From the NCBI RefSeq assembly GCF_025685425.1, contig NZ_JAGTAS010000027.1, positions 1-64,000 of the forward strand: DNA of 64,000 nt, given 5' to 3'. Position numbers and translations under genes: made by a program. The notes beneath the pieces are model-generated. The model saw only the letters and a program-made list of their open reading frames with translations, had not been told where the DNA came from and ran no database searches. Each line of letters begins with the position of its first letter. The stretch's first letter is position 1. The DNA is from Terriglobus albidus. GTDB taxonomy: Bacteria; Acidobacteriota; Terriglobia; Terriglobales; Acidobacteriaceae. Below are positions 1-8,762 of the stretch, piece by piece.

Positions 1-183
1 CTCCCGTCCTCGTGACTACTTGAGCCAAACTCGCCCGCAGCCGTGGTTGTGGGAAAGAGGGAAACAGCTTCACCGTTTTCCGCCTTTTCCAACAACCTTT
101 CCTTGACAATCCAGACAGTCGCTGAGCGTTCGGGGTTCCTAGTGAACTTGTTCGCTGGGGTGATTCAGCGAAGACCGCTTGTT

Positions 184-1566
184 TTACTTCGTCGCCAGTT
201 CACCGACGCGCTGCCCGTTGTGCCACACGCCGACAATCTTTTGAGTGTTTTCGATCTGCGTCAGCGGATCGCCATCCAGCACCAGAAGGTCCGCTGTCTT
301 TCCAACCGCGATGGTGCCGGTATCAGCCTGGTGCAGCATAGCCGCCGATTTTGAAGTGGCAATGGTGATGGCCTGCATGGGAGTAAGTCCGGCCTGCACC
401 ATCAGTTGCAACTCACGATGCTCGCTGACTCCGGGAATGCGTACAGGCTGCGCTCCGGCATCGGTACCGAAGCCGATATTCACGCCTGCCTCTGCAACGC
501 GGCGAAGATTCTGCATCGCGATGGCGAGATCCTGCCGCTTGATGATGGTGCCACGGTCAGCAGCGATTTTGCCTTCATAGACTGCGTCAGCAAGGCGAGC
601 CGAAAGCTCCGGACCTGCGGCCAGACGGACAAACGTACCATCCAGAAATTCCGGATGATCCAGATAGGTGAAGGTAGACTCGTCGGCGGCGAGCGTTGGA
701 ATGTACCAGGTGCCCTTGGCCTTCATCGCGTCAATCAACTCCTGGTCTACACCGGTATCACGAACGGAGTGCGCCAGAATATTCACGCCGCTTGCGACCA
801 GATCCTTGGCGTCGGCCAGGTAATAGACATGTGCTGCAACCGGAAGCTGGTGCTGGTGAGCTTCATCGATGACAGCCTTGTAAATCGCGGGATTCATGCT
901 TGGGCGTGAGCCGCGCAGTGAATCGACCCAGACCTTGATGACATCGACCTTCTGCTTCGCCATCGCGCGGACGGCTTCACGCGCTTCTTCCGGATTCTTG
1001 ACGCGATAGATGGCATCGTCTTTTACCGTAAGGGGCGGAGCTCCGCCTTCAATGGCAATGCCGCGGCCGGCGGTGAGCAGACGTGAGCCACCGATCAGGC
1101 CCTGGCGCTGACGTTTGCGCAGATCGTAGACCAGGTCGGGATTCAGGCCGAGGGAGTTGACAGTGGTGACGCCGTAGCGCTGGTACAGATAAAGCTCCCC
1201 CACCACATTGGCCTCGGTGTAGGCGTCGGCTGAGCCTTCCGCCTTGTCGTGCCGCACCAGGCCAAGGTGCGCGTGGCCATCGATCAAGCCGGGAATCACA
1301 GTCTTGCCCTTCCAGTTCAGCTCTTCCGCGTGTCTGGGAGTGCTGATCTGCGCATTGGGGCCTATGGCGACGATCTTCTTTTTGTGGATGACAATCGCCA
1401 TGTCCTCCATGGGCGCGGCGCCTGTGCCATCGATGATGCGCACACCGCGGAGCACGGTGTTATCTGGAATGGGATGGGTGTTGATGTGGTACTTCTCGCC
1501 TGCCAGGGCGGCTGTACTGATGCATCCTAAAGCGGCCAGGGCAAAAAACCGCAGGACTTGCTTCAT
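184..1566 (-). CDS. Secreted metal-dependent amidohydrolase (imidazolonepropionase-like)
   Basis: A 460-residue protein of the amidohydrolase superfamily, which hydrolyses C-N or related bonds with one or two metal ions in a TIM barrel; the substrate cannot be told from sequence. Residues 1-22 form a signal peptide ending ALA, so it is exported, probably to the periplasm. Metal-ligand motifs are present in order: HAH at 98-100, a candidate carboxylated lysine at 211 in VIKVW, His246, His266, and Asp369 in GFGTDAG. Family members with this layout include secreted prolidases and imidazolonepropionase-like proteins. The start is ATG with an AGG-containing ribosome site about 8 bases upstream. 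It stands alone; the gene on the other side is divergent. Confident on family, unsure on substrate. Confidence 0.85.
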   Translation of the reverse strand: MKQVLRFFALAALGCISTAALAGEKYHINTHPIPDNTVLRGVRIIDGTGAAPMEDMAIVIHKKKIVAIGPNAQISTPRHAEELNWKGKTVIPGLIDGHAHLGLVRHDKAEGSADAYTEANVVGELYLYQRYGVTTVNSLGLNPDLVYDLRKRQRQGLIGGSRLLTAGRGIAIEGGAPPLTVKDDAIYRVKNPEEAREAVRAMAKQKVDVIKVWVDSLRGSRPSMNPAIYKAVIDEAHQHQLPVAAHVYYLADAKDLVASGVNILAHSVRDTGVDQELIDAMKAKGTWYIPTLAADESTFTYLDHPEFLDGTFVRLAAGPELSARLADAVYEGKIAADRGTIIKRQDLAIAMQNLRRVAEAGVNIGFGTDAGAQPVRIPGVSEHRELQLMVQAGLTPMQAITIATSKSAAMLHQADTGTIAVGKTADLLVLDGDPLTQIENTQKIVGVWHNGQRVGELATK

Positions 1567-2017
1567 TTCGGACCTCGCTTTGTGTCCCTTCTTGATCTAA
1601 AAACTTCTGATGCTCCATCGGATAGATTGGCCTCAATTAGTTAGGACGCTAGAGCATTTTCCCTGTAGGTGTAGAGTAGGGCTTCCGCATCTATGGGCGT
1701 TTTCCGCAATGAAAACGCCGCTGCACACCCCTTCCGGGATACCCAGCAACAGGGAAAATGCTCTACGCATGGTACCCTTGAAGAAGAGGTTGTGGATGGG
1801 GAGCGCCGCAGGTGCCGTGGCCAGAGACCAGCACAACCGGAGCTGTAGCGCAGTTCTTACTCTGGCTTGGATGGAAGGCAAAGGCCTTCCTCGCCATGTT
1901 GCACAGCACGCGTCCCGCGGACGATGGGTTTCTTACGTAAAACGCAGTGCTGCTCTACCGGTTGGCCCTTTTGTGCCACCGCTGCGTTCAAGACACCACA
2001 CCCGTAAAGGACATTTT
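1567..2017. other. Intergenic region with the helicase leader
   Basis: About 450 bases between the divergent amidohydrolase and helicase genes. It holds repeat copy 1 (1650-1765). The helicase frame is open through this stretch, but the translation there includes the repeat read as protein and lacks domain character, so I treat it as untranslated. I cannot assign promoters with confidence. Confidence 0.5.
1650..1765. repeat. 116-bp inverted-repeat element, copy 1
   Basis: The element begins TAGAGCATTTTCCCTGT and ends with the exact reverse complement (17-bp terminal inverted repeats). An inner hairpin (GGCGTTTT ... AAAACGCC) lies near the middle. Four further full copies occur at 3368, 13155, 34014 and 45482 and a degenerate one at 43555. 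It has no coding capacity; it looks like a non-autonomous MITE or REPIN-type element. It lies in the leader of the helicase gene. Confidence 0.85.
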
Positions 2018-3370
2018 TTGACAACACATTCCACTGACTCAAAACACAAGGTGCACTTCTCCGATTTCGCGATCTCACCTGAGTTAAAACAGCGTCTTGA
2101 TGTAGCAAAATTCATTACTCCCACCCCCGTACAGGCGGGCGCCATTCCTCCAGCTCTGGAAGGCAAAGATGTGCTTGCCACTGCCGCCACCGGCACCGGC
2201 AAGACACTCAGCTTTCTGGTGCCCCTGATTCACCGCATGGAGACACAGCCACCCGCGGCCGGCGTGAAAAAGCCGGTGCGCGCGCTGATCCTGTTGCCTA
2301 CGCGCGAGCTGGCTATGCAGGTGATCGAGAGCTACGCGAAGATCGAGCCGGCGGCCAAGAAGGACTCTGTCCTGGTTGTCGGTGGCCTCAGTGAGGGCCA
2401 GCAGCTCGACCAGCTTCGTCGCGGTCCGCGCCTGGTGGTCGCAACCCCGGGACGTCTGGAAGACTTTCTCAAGCGCGGCGAGGTCAGCCTGAAGCACGTT
2501 GAGATGCTGGTGCTCGATGAGGTCGATCGCATGCTCGACATGGGCTTCCTGCCCTCGATTCGCCGTATCGTCGGTGCGCTTCCGCGTCAGCGCCAGACCA
2601 TGTGCTATTCGGCCACGCTGGATGCCAATATCGAGCACATCCTGTCGGACTATGTGAAGCAGCCGGTCCGCATCAAGATCGGAACGACCAGTAAGCCCAC
2701 TGAACGCGTCACGTTGCGGGCCATTGTCGTGATGCAGGATCAGAAGCAGGCGCTGCTGGATCAGGAACTGAAGGAGCACGAGGGCAGCTTCCTCGTCTTC
2801 TCGCGCACCAAGCATGGGGCCGATCGCATCTCGCGCAAGCTGCAAAAGCTGGGACACGATGCCACTGTGATTCACGGCGACCGTTCGCAGTCGCAGCGTA
2901 CGGCCGCGCTGAAGAGCTTTGCCGATGGCAACCACCGCGTCCTGGTGGCGACCGACGTGGCAGCGCGCGGTATCGACATCTCTCACATTGCACACGTGGT
3001 GAACTACGACCTGCCCAACGCCTCTGACGATTTTGTGCACCGTATCGGCCGCACGGGACGTGCGGGCGCAACGGGCACCGCGACCACCTACGTGATGCCG
3101 CAGGAGCGCCAGGAAGCCCGGAAATTGGAGCGGGAACTGGGATTTGCCTTCAACTGGATCGAGGCCGACCACAAGGCGCTCGAAAAAGAAGAGCGTAATC
3201 GGCCGGTTGATCTGGCGAATCTGGACCTGGGCAACATCGATGCTCTATTGGCTCTGGAGAACCGTAGCTGGAAGAGTGATGGCGCCGCCCCGCCTGCGCC
3301 GGGCGGAAATGGGGGCGGTGGCCGTCGCAAGCGTCCGGGTAACCGTTCTGGCGGTCGTCGTCGCCGCTAG
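2018..3370 (+). CDS. DEAD-box-family ATP-dependent RNA helicase (RhlE-like)
   Basis: ATP-dependent RNA helicase of about 450 residues, of the type acting in ribosome assembly and RNA turnover. All core motifs are visible: the Q motif (Gln39), motif I GTGKT (59-63), PTRELA, motif II, SAT, ATDVAARGID and HRIGRTGRAG. Motif II reads DEVD (about 167-170) rather than DEAD. The C-terminus is an Arg/Gly-rich RNA-binding tail. I choose TTG at 2018 because AAAGGA lies six bases upstream and the recognisable protein begins here; the frame stays open back to 1610, but that extension runs through a repeat element. The stop codon TAG is the first three bases of repeat copy 2. Confidence 0.85.
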   Translation: MTTHSTDSKHKVHFSDFAISPELKQRLDVAKFITPTPVQAGAIPPALEGKDVLATAATGTGKTLSFLVPLIHRMETQPPAAGVKKPVRALILLPTRELAMQVIESYAKIEPAAKKDSVLVVGGLSEGQQLDQLRRGPRLVVATPGRLEDFLKRGEVSLKHVEMLVLDEVDRMLDMGFLPSIRRIVGALPRQRQTMCYSATLDANIEHILSDYVKQPVRIKIGTTSKPTERVTLRAIVVMQDQKQALLDQELKEHEGSFLVFSRTKHGADRISRKLQKLGHDATVIHGDRSQSQRTAALKSFADGNHRVLVATDVAARGIDISHIAHVVNYDLPNASDDFVHRIGRTGRAGATGTATTYVMPQERQEARKLERELGFAFNWIEADHKALEKEERNRPVDLANLDLGNIDALLALENRSWKSDGAAPPAPGGNGGGGRRKRPGNRSGGRRRR

Positions 3371-3481
3371 AGCATTTTCCCTGTAGGTGTAGTGTAGGGT
3401 TTCCGCTTCTATGGGCGTTTTCCGCAATGAAAATGCCGCTGCACACCCTTTCGGGATACCCAGGAACGGGAAAATGCTATA
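3368..3481. repeat. Inverted-repeat element, copy 2
   Basis: Same family as the element at 1650, same orientation, slightly diverged (right terminus ATGCTATA). Its first three bases are the TAG stop codon of the helicase gene. Confidence 0.8.
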
Positions 3482-3494
3482 ACTGCCGCGGATC

Positions 3495-3523
3495 AAAGTG
3501 GGAGGAATTTCCCCCCACTTTTT
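3495..3523 (+). terminator. Possible rho-independent terminator after the helicase gene
   Basis: AAAGTGGG and CCCACTTT form an 8-bp stem around an 11-base loop, followed by a short T run. It sits 30 bases before the chosen scpA start, so it could also fold in the scpA leader. Moderate confidence because the loop is long. Confidence 0.35.
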
Positions 3524-3554
3524 CCGCCGTGGGCAACGACCTAAAATAAAACGA

Positions 3555-4502
3555 ATGCCGGAAGAGACCATCACCGAGGCGACGCAGGCTCCTGCGGCCG
3601 AGACCGCAGGTCAGAACCCTGATCTGGGTCCAGATCAAGGGCCAGCTCAGACAATGGCTGAGCCTGCAGCAGCCGCTCCTGCGAAGGCGGACCCCAAGCG
3701 CCCTGACCCCGCGAAGGAAGAGGCATCGCAGTCGCCGTTCTCCATCCTTGTCGGGCAGGTCTATGAGGGGCCGCTGGATCTGCTTCTGGACCTTATCCGC
3801 AAGCAGTCCATCGATATCTACGACATCCCGATCGCGAAGATCACCCAGCAGTTCCTGGCCTACTGCGAGCACATCAAGCAGACCGACGTGGATGCTGCGG
3901 GCGAGTTCATCTATATGGCTTCGCTGCTGATCCATATCAAGAGCAAGATGCTGTTGCCGCGCGAGGCCGCTGAGGTCGCCGCCGGCGAGGCAGAAGATCC
4001 CCGCCGCGAACTGGTCGAACGCCTGCTGGAGCACGAGAAGTTCAAGGCCGCGGCGCAGATGCTGTTGCAGAAGCAGCAGATCGAAGAGGCGGTCTGGACC
4101 AACCCGGGCCTGCGCGACTTCAAGCAGATCACCGAGGGCGACCGCGAGATCGCGGCCGATACGGTCGATCTGGTGCGTGTCTTCCAGGAGATTCTGGACC
4201 GCATGAAGAAGCGCCCGGTGCTGAACGTGGACGAAGAGTCCGTGACCGTGGCGCAGATGATCGACTATGTGAAGCGCCGCATGGTGATGGAAGACCATCC
4301 GGTCTCGTTGCGCAAGCTGCTGTTAAACACCCACTCGCAGCGCGCGCTTATCTGCATGTTCCTCGCCATGCTGGAGCTGGTGCGTCTGCAGGCGGTGCTG
4401 CTCCGACAGGGCGAAGCCTTCGGCGACATCATGATCAAGAAGGCAGACGACTTCGACAAGGTGATGGAAGAGCAGCAGGCCGTGCGGGACGATTGGCGAT
4501 AG
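3555..4502 (+). CDS. scpA: Segregation and condensation protein A
   Basis: ScpA is the kleisin subunit that bridges SMC heads in the bacterial condensin complex and supports chromosome segregation. The protein of about 315 residues has the typical start of the family (GPLDLLLDLIRKQSIDIYDIPI) after an Ala/Pro-rich N-terminal extension of roughly 55-60 residues that is probably disordered. A winged-helix region at the C-terminus contacts SMC. ATG at 3555 is preferred; the upstream GTG at 3498 would translate a hairpin region and has no ribosome site, although 3555 also has only a weak one. The usual partner scpB is not next to it in this window. Confidence 0.88.
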   Translation: MPEETITEATQAPAAETAGQNPDLGPDQGPAQTMAEPAAAAPAKADPKRPDPAKEEASQSPFSILVGQVYEGPLDLLLDLIRKQSIDIYDIPIAKITQQFLAYCEHIKQTDVDAAGEFIYMASLLIHIKSKMLLPREAAEVAAGEAEDPRRELVERLLEHEKFKAAAQMLLQKQQIEEAVWTNPGLRDFKQITEGDREIAADTVDLVRVFQEILDRMKKRPVLNVDEESVTVAQMIDYVKRRMVMEDHPVSLRKLLLNTHSQRALICMFLAMLELVRLQAVLLRQGEAFGDIMIKKADDFDKVMEEQQAVRDDWR

Positions 4503-4520
4503 CTCTAAGCGGTTTCAATG

Positions 4521-4602
4521 GGTGGGAGCAGCAGGCTTCAGCCTGCTGAACTGCGATGTTTTGAGCCGGATTCACCGTTGGGCTGAAGCCCACGGCTCCC
4601 AC
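4521..4602. repeat. Composite palindromic intergenic repeat (GGTGGGAGC family)
   Basis: Begins GGTGGGAGCAGCAGGCTTCAGC and ends with GGGCTGAAGCC followed by the inverted GGCTCCCAC. The same building blocks recur at 17722, 28111 and 60287. This is the shortest copy, without the central CCCAGGGCT hairpin. It lies between convergent genes. Confidence 0.7.
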
Positions 4603-4711
4603 TAGATTCGAGCTTCGCTCGAACACCCATGTCCTCGAGGGATACCACCCCAGCGAAACAAGTTGGCCTGGGACCTGACATGGGGCGCCGGCTTGACTCA
4701 TCCAATAGCGC

Positions 4712-5434
4712 TCAGAAATGCCGTACCTTCGGCCGTTCCTGTGGCGGCGGTGTTGGGAACGCATCCTGTGGCCCCGTCTTCTCGAGCGAGCGTGAGACCA
4801 TATCGCGCGATCCCAGACCGATGGCGAGCGACATCGTCAATACGATACCGCCGAACAGAATGCCGAAGGCCAGCGCGATGATACTGCCGCCGATCTCCAG
4901 GTGGTCCAGGATCATAGCGGCGGTGAGTACCAGCACCAGCCACTTGATGCCGAGCGAGAGGAAGCGGGCGTACTGCAGGCGCATATTGACCGCGCCGATC
5001 AGCACGGTGCGCGCCAGGAAGCGTGCGGCAAGATTGCCGATGAGGAAGATGACGATGGCGCCTACGGAGTGGGTCACGTAGGGCAGGAAGAAGGTCGTCA
5101 TCTGATCCTTCGAGTCAGCCGAGACATCGAGCGTGGAGATGCCGATGATGCAGCCGAGCACAACGAATCCCCACAGCACGATGCGCGAGACCAGCAGCGT
5201 TGCCGATCGCCGTGGAGCGAAATCTGAGACGCTGGTAGGCGCCCCGGAGCTGATGCGTTCGTCAAACTTGATCGCTATGAGGATGCGGCGCACCACCCAT
5301 GCCAATGCCGCACCGATCAGGGTGCAGATCAGGACCGCCAGCATTAACGCCAGCAGACCGGGCAGCAGGCTGGCCAGCCGCGACAGGACACGGTGGGCGG
5401 AGCCAGAGAGGGCCTCTTGAATCTGTTGCCACAT
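4712..5434 (-). CDS. TM-helix domain membrane protein, mechanosensitive-channel-like
   Basis: A 240-residue inner-membrane protein with about four or five hydrophobic segments: one near the N-terminus (about 22-50), one after the polar loop (about 80-100), and several from about 110 to 215. The repeated pattern of Gly/Ala-rich helices matches the conserved TM-helix family related to small-conductance mechanosensitive channels (CmpX/MscS-like). It lacks the long cytoplasmic beta domain of MscS, so pore activity is unproven. The start has a strong AAGGAG site 8 bases upstream. It is last in a treS-glycosyltransferase-TM gene run, which suggests an osmotic role (inference). Confidence 0.65.
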   Translation of the reverse strand: MWQQIQEALSGSAHRVLSRLASLLPGLLALMLAVLICTLIGAALAWVVRRILIAIKFDERISSGAPTSVSDFAPRRSATLLVSRIVLWGFVVLGCIIGISTLDVSADSKDQMTTFFLPYVTHSVGAIVIFLIGNLAARFLARTVLIGAVNMRLQYARFLSLGIKWLVLVLTAAMILDHLEIGGSIIALAFGILFGGIVLTMSLAIGLGSRDMVSRSLEKTGPQDAFPTPPPQERPKVRHF

Positions 5435-5478
5435 CGCGTTGTCTCCTTTCGGTAACTCGTATCAATAGAAAACGTTGG

Positions 5479-6669
5479 TTATGGGGTGAAGCGGTCGGGC
5501 CAGCGCCAGCGCGAGACCAGGTATGGTTTATCGGAATCAAAGGCTGCGGCTAATGCTTCGATGTGGGCCTCTTTCCGTCCACCCAGGATGTAGCCCGCCA
5601 CCCATGCCAGATACAGCGGCGTCAAAGCGCCCAGAAGGTGTGCGCGGTTGATGGTGCGCAGCCTCCAGGCCAGCAGGAAGTCGTACACAATGCGCACCCA
5701 CAGCGCATCGGGCATGACGAAGTTCTGTTCCTCCAGAACCGAGAGCTTCTTCAGGCCGAGAAGAGAGTTCGGCGGCAACACGAGCGACCAGATCTCGGAA
5801 AGGTTCTTGTAACCGATGCGGAAGGTCTCAATCATGGTGGTGACGTCAGGCTTGTGGGACTCCCCACTGAAGACCAGAGGCTCACTGCCGATTACCGTTG
5901 CCTGTGTCCTTGCACGCTGCCAGTAGGTGGCTCGGGTCTCCACATCGGAGAAGAGTGAGCCGGCCACTATGGTCAGCAACTGGGTAAGATCGGTAACCTC
6001 GGGGACCGGGAACGATCGCGTATCCATCGTGACTTCCTGCGTGTTGTAGCCGGCGGTTGCGGCTTCCCCTACAGGCCATAGCAGGGCATCGTTCTGGTTG
6101 GCTGCGGTGCATCGCTGCGCTGTCGCGGCCAGGCGCTCCGCCATGCGCATGGAGAATGCCAAATCGAGAGGCTGGGGTGTATGTACTTTGATGGAGAACA
6201 ACGCCCGCGTGACCGGCGCCAGGATGATGTTGTTCACCAGGGCATCGTAGGGCGACATCGTGTAGCGCGGAAGCACCAGATCGGTATCATTTTCCATCGC
6301 GACGGTGACCATGGCTCGCAGGTTTTGCGGCGCCAGCGTCCATGATTCCGAGCCCAGCATAAGGCAGCGCGGAGCCTGATACTCGCTCATCATCTTGTAG
6401 GCGTTGAGATACTCCGCGGCCGTGTGGATCCAATGTATGGGAGGAATGGCGGCGGTGGGAGTGACGGCGACGGTCGAAAACGGAAGGTCGGTAGATTCCC
6501 CTCCCCCGGGATACGCAACAAGTACCGGCAGGCCGGCGAGGACAGGGCGCAGATGGCCGAAGGCGGCGCGTAATTGCTCGCTATCAAGCGGCGGCAGTGC
6601 AAGCAGGAGTGCAGGCGCGGTTGCCTGGGAGGCGTTGGTCGAAGGTTGAGGGGCGGCGGTCGTAGACAT
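5479..6669 (-). CDS. Glucosylglycerate-synthase-like glycosyltransferase relative, apparently degenerate
   Basis: A 396-residue protein. From about residue 130 it resembles GT81-type glucosylglycerate synthases, as I remember that family: PRYTMSPYDALVNN (134-147), RALFS, QPLDLAFS (166-173), and a C-terminal stretch with ALTPLYLAW and a KPYL...RW ending. The N-terminal nucleotide-sugar half is eroded: where the family carries a DSD-type metal motif this protein has SES (107-109), and the opening GIPSYN-type strand is replaced by LLALPPLDS. It may be a regulatory or inactive homologue. ATG at 6669 is preferred over the upstream TTG because GAGAG lies five bases before it. It follows treS by 17 bases, so co-transcription is likely. 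Confidence 0.6.
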   Translation of the reverse strand: MSTTAAPQPSTNASQATAPALLLALPPLDSEQLRAAFGHLRPVLAGLPVLVAYPGGGESTDLPFSTVAVTPTAAIPPIHWIHTAAEYLNAYKMMSEYQAPRCLMLGSESWTLAPQNLRAMVTVAMENDTDLVLPRYTMSPYDALVNNIILAPVTRALFSIKVHTPQPLDLAFSMRMAERLAATAQRCTAANQNDALLWPVGEAATAGYNTQEVTMDTRSFPVPEVTDLTQLLTIVAGSLFSDVETRATYWQRARTQATVIGSEPLVFSGESHKPDVTTMIETFRIGYKNLSEIWSLVLPPNSLLGLKKLSVLEEQNFVMPDALWVRIVYDFLLAWRLRTINRAHLLGALTPLYLAWVAGYILGGRKEAHIEALAAAFDSDKPYLVSRWRWPDRFTP

Positions 6670-6686
6670 CGTGCTCTCAAGCAAGT

Positions 6687-8513
6687 TTAGTTGCTGACAC
6701 GACCCGGATCGTTACCTGTTTCGGGAGGTCCCTGCACTTCTTCTACCGGATGTCCTACGGGCTCGGTAATCAGCAGCAGATCGCGGGCCGGTTCGTGCTG
6801 CTGCTGTTGGGTTACCTTCTCCGGCTGTTCCGGCTGTGGAGGCGCCGGCTGCAGCTCCAGCCAGAAAAAGCTGTAGGGCGCCAGCGTCAAGGGGTATGGA
6901 GCATCCGTAATGATGGGAAAGGGAACGTAGCCCACCATCTCGACCGGCATCAGCCCGGCAAAGCGTGACAGGTCCAGAGAGACCGGTTGCGCGAAGCGCG
7001 ACAGGTTGGCGACGCAGAACATGCGCTCGCCATCATACTCCCGGATGTAGGCCAGCACCTTGCGGTTATCCGGAGTAAGAAATTCAAGCGATCCGCGGCC
7101 AAAGACCTGGAAGAGCTTGCGCAATGCCACCATGTTGCGAGTCCAGTGCAACAGGGAAGAGGTGTCCGTCTGCTGGGCCTCCACGTTGATGGTCTGGTAG
7201 CCCCATACCGGGTCCATGATCACGGGCGAATAGAGCTTCTCCGGATTCGCACGGGAAAACCCGGCATTGCGATCTCCCGACCACTGCATCGGGGTGCGGA
7301 CACCATTGCGGTCGCCCAGGTAGATGTTGTCACCCATGCCGAGCTCGTCGCCGTAGTAGATGATGGGTGTTCCCGGAAACGAAAGCAGGATCGAGTTAAG
7401 CAGCTCGATGCGGCGGCGATTGTTGTCCACCAGCGGCGCCAGGCGCCGGCGAATGCCTACATTGATACGCATGCGCGGATCGGCCGAGTACGCCAGGTAC
7501 ATGTAATCGCGTTCGTCATCCGTCACCATCTCCAGCGTCAGCTCATCGTGATTGCGCAGAAACAGGCCCCACTGGCAGTTATCCGGAATGGGAGGCGTGC
7601 GCGTCATGATGTCGGTGATCGGAAGTCTGTCTTCCTGCCGCAACGCCATGTAGATGCGCGGCATCAGGGGAAAGTGGAAGCACATGTGGCACTCGTCGCC
7701 ATCGCCATAAAACGGACGGACATCGTCGGGCCACTGGTTGGCTTCCGCCAGCAAAAAGCGGTTCGTGTATTCGTTATCGATGATCGCGCGGATCCGTTTG
7801 ATGATGACGTGGGTTTCGGGTAGCGCATCACAGCGCGTGCCCTCACGTTCGATGAGATAGGGAATGGCATCCAGACGGAAGCCGTCGACTCCGAGGTCAA
7901 GCCAGAAACGCATGGCTTTGACCACCTCGTCAAAGACGAGCGGATTGTCGAAGTTGAGATCCGGCTGGTGATGGAAGAAGCGGTGCCAATAGAACATGCC
8001 AACTTCGTCATCCCAGGTCCAGTTGGACTTTTCCGTGTCCTTGAAGATGATCGGTACGCCCGGATACTTCTTATCGGTGTGCGACCAGACATAGAAGTCG
8101 CGTTCCACGGAACCCTCCGGAGCTTTGCGTGCACGCTGGAACCACGGATGCTCGTCGCTGGTGTGATTGATGACGAGCTCGATCAGTACCTGGATGCCGC
8201 GCCTGTGCGCCTCACTCAGGAAGAGCTTGAAATCCTCAAGGGTGCCGTATGCCGGATGGACAGCGGTATAGTCTGCGATATCGTAACCGTCATCCCGCAG
8301 CGGGGAAGGGAAAAACGGTAGAAGCCAGATGCAGGTAATACCGAGGTCCTGCAAGTAGTCAAGCTTGGAGACAAGCCCCGGAAAATCGCCGATGCCGTCG
8401 TGGTTGGAGTCGCAGAACGCTTTGACGTGCAACTCATAGATGATGGCGTCTTTGTACCAGAGAGGATCGTTTGCGCTTCCGGCCTTCTTCACTGGGGGTC
8501 GTGCCTCGTTCAT
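6687..8513 (-). CDS. treS: Maltose alpha-D-glucosyltransferase (trehalose synthase)
   Basis: TreS isomerises maltose to trehalose by intramolecular transglucosylation (GH13 family). The 608-residue protein has the usual start (WYKDAIIYELHVKAF), the catalytic nucleophile region DGFRLDAIPYL at about 215-225, the acid/base region LLAEANQWP and the region IV RNHDEL. There is no fused maltokinase domain; instead a Pro/Gln-rich tail of about 50 residues follows the C-terminal beta domain. ATG at 8513 is chosen over GTG at 8522 because GGAG sits 8 bases upstream. It heads a three-gene minus-strand run and is divergent from treY. Confidence 0.93.
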   Translation of the reverse strand: MNEARPPVKKAGSANDPLWYKDAIIYELHVKAFCDSNHDGIGDFPGLVSKLDYLQDLGITCIWLLPFFPSPLRDDGYDIADYTAVHPAYGTLEDFKLFLSEAHRRGIQVLIELVINHTSDEHPWFQRARKAPEGSVERDFYVWSHTDKKYPGVPIIFKDTEKSNWTWDDEVGMFYWHRFFHHQPDLNFDNPLVFDEVVKAMRFWLDLGVDGFRLDAIPYLIEREGTRCDALPETHVIIKRIRAIIDNEYTNRFLLAEANQWPDDVRPFYGDGDECHMCFHFPLMPRIYMALRQEDRLPITDIMTRTPPIPDNCQWGLFLRNHDELTLEMVTDDERDYMYLAYSADPRMRINVGIRRRLAPLVDNNRRRIELLNSILLSFPGTPIIYYGDELGMGDNIYLGDRNGVRTPMQWSGDRNAGFSRANPEKLYSPVIMDPVWGYQTINVEAQQTDTSSLLHWTRNMVALRKLFQVFGRGSLEFLTPDNRKVLAYIREYDGERMFCVANLSRFAQPVSLDLSRFAGLMPVEMVGYVPFPIITDAPYPLTLAPYSFFWLELQPAPPQPEQPEKVTQQQQHEPARDLLLITEPVGHPVEEVQGPPETGNDPGRVSN

Positions 8514-8762
8514 GACGTTCACTCCGTTGGATGCCGTCTGACGTCATCACGTTACGGCGGGTTGCCGGTGCTGCCGGAAGTGCCGGGCAATTGTCCTATA
8601 GATCCATATGCAGGCTGCTGATTTTCCACATTGTCTTCTGTGGTGGGCGGCCTATCCAGTCGTGGAGGCATCCAACCCCGGCAGAGAAATTGGCTTCTTA
8701 AGGAGCAGACCATCAAGTGTGTCCCAAGGACCGAGACATGCCATCACGGAAAGTAGAGAAGA
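8514..8762. promoter_or_regulatory. Divergent intergenic region between treS and treY
   Basis: About 250 bases that must hold promoters for both trehalose transcription units. It contains a purine-rich GTAGAGAAGA just before the treY ATG. I could not identify convincing -35/-10 pairs or operators by eye. Confidence 0.4.

Noticed and set aside
1-183. Gene or signal at the left edge
   Set aside because: The short open frame there has no family or ribosome site; only a GTTCGGGGTTCC...GTTCGCTGGGGT repeat block is visible.
1610-2017. In-frame N-terminal extension of the helicase
   Set aside because: It reads through the inverted-repeat element and has no domain character; TTG at 2018 with AAAGGA gives a normal family start.
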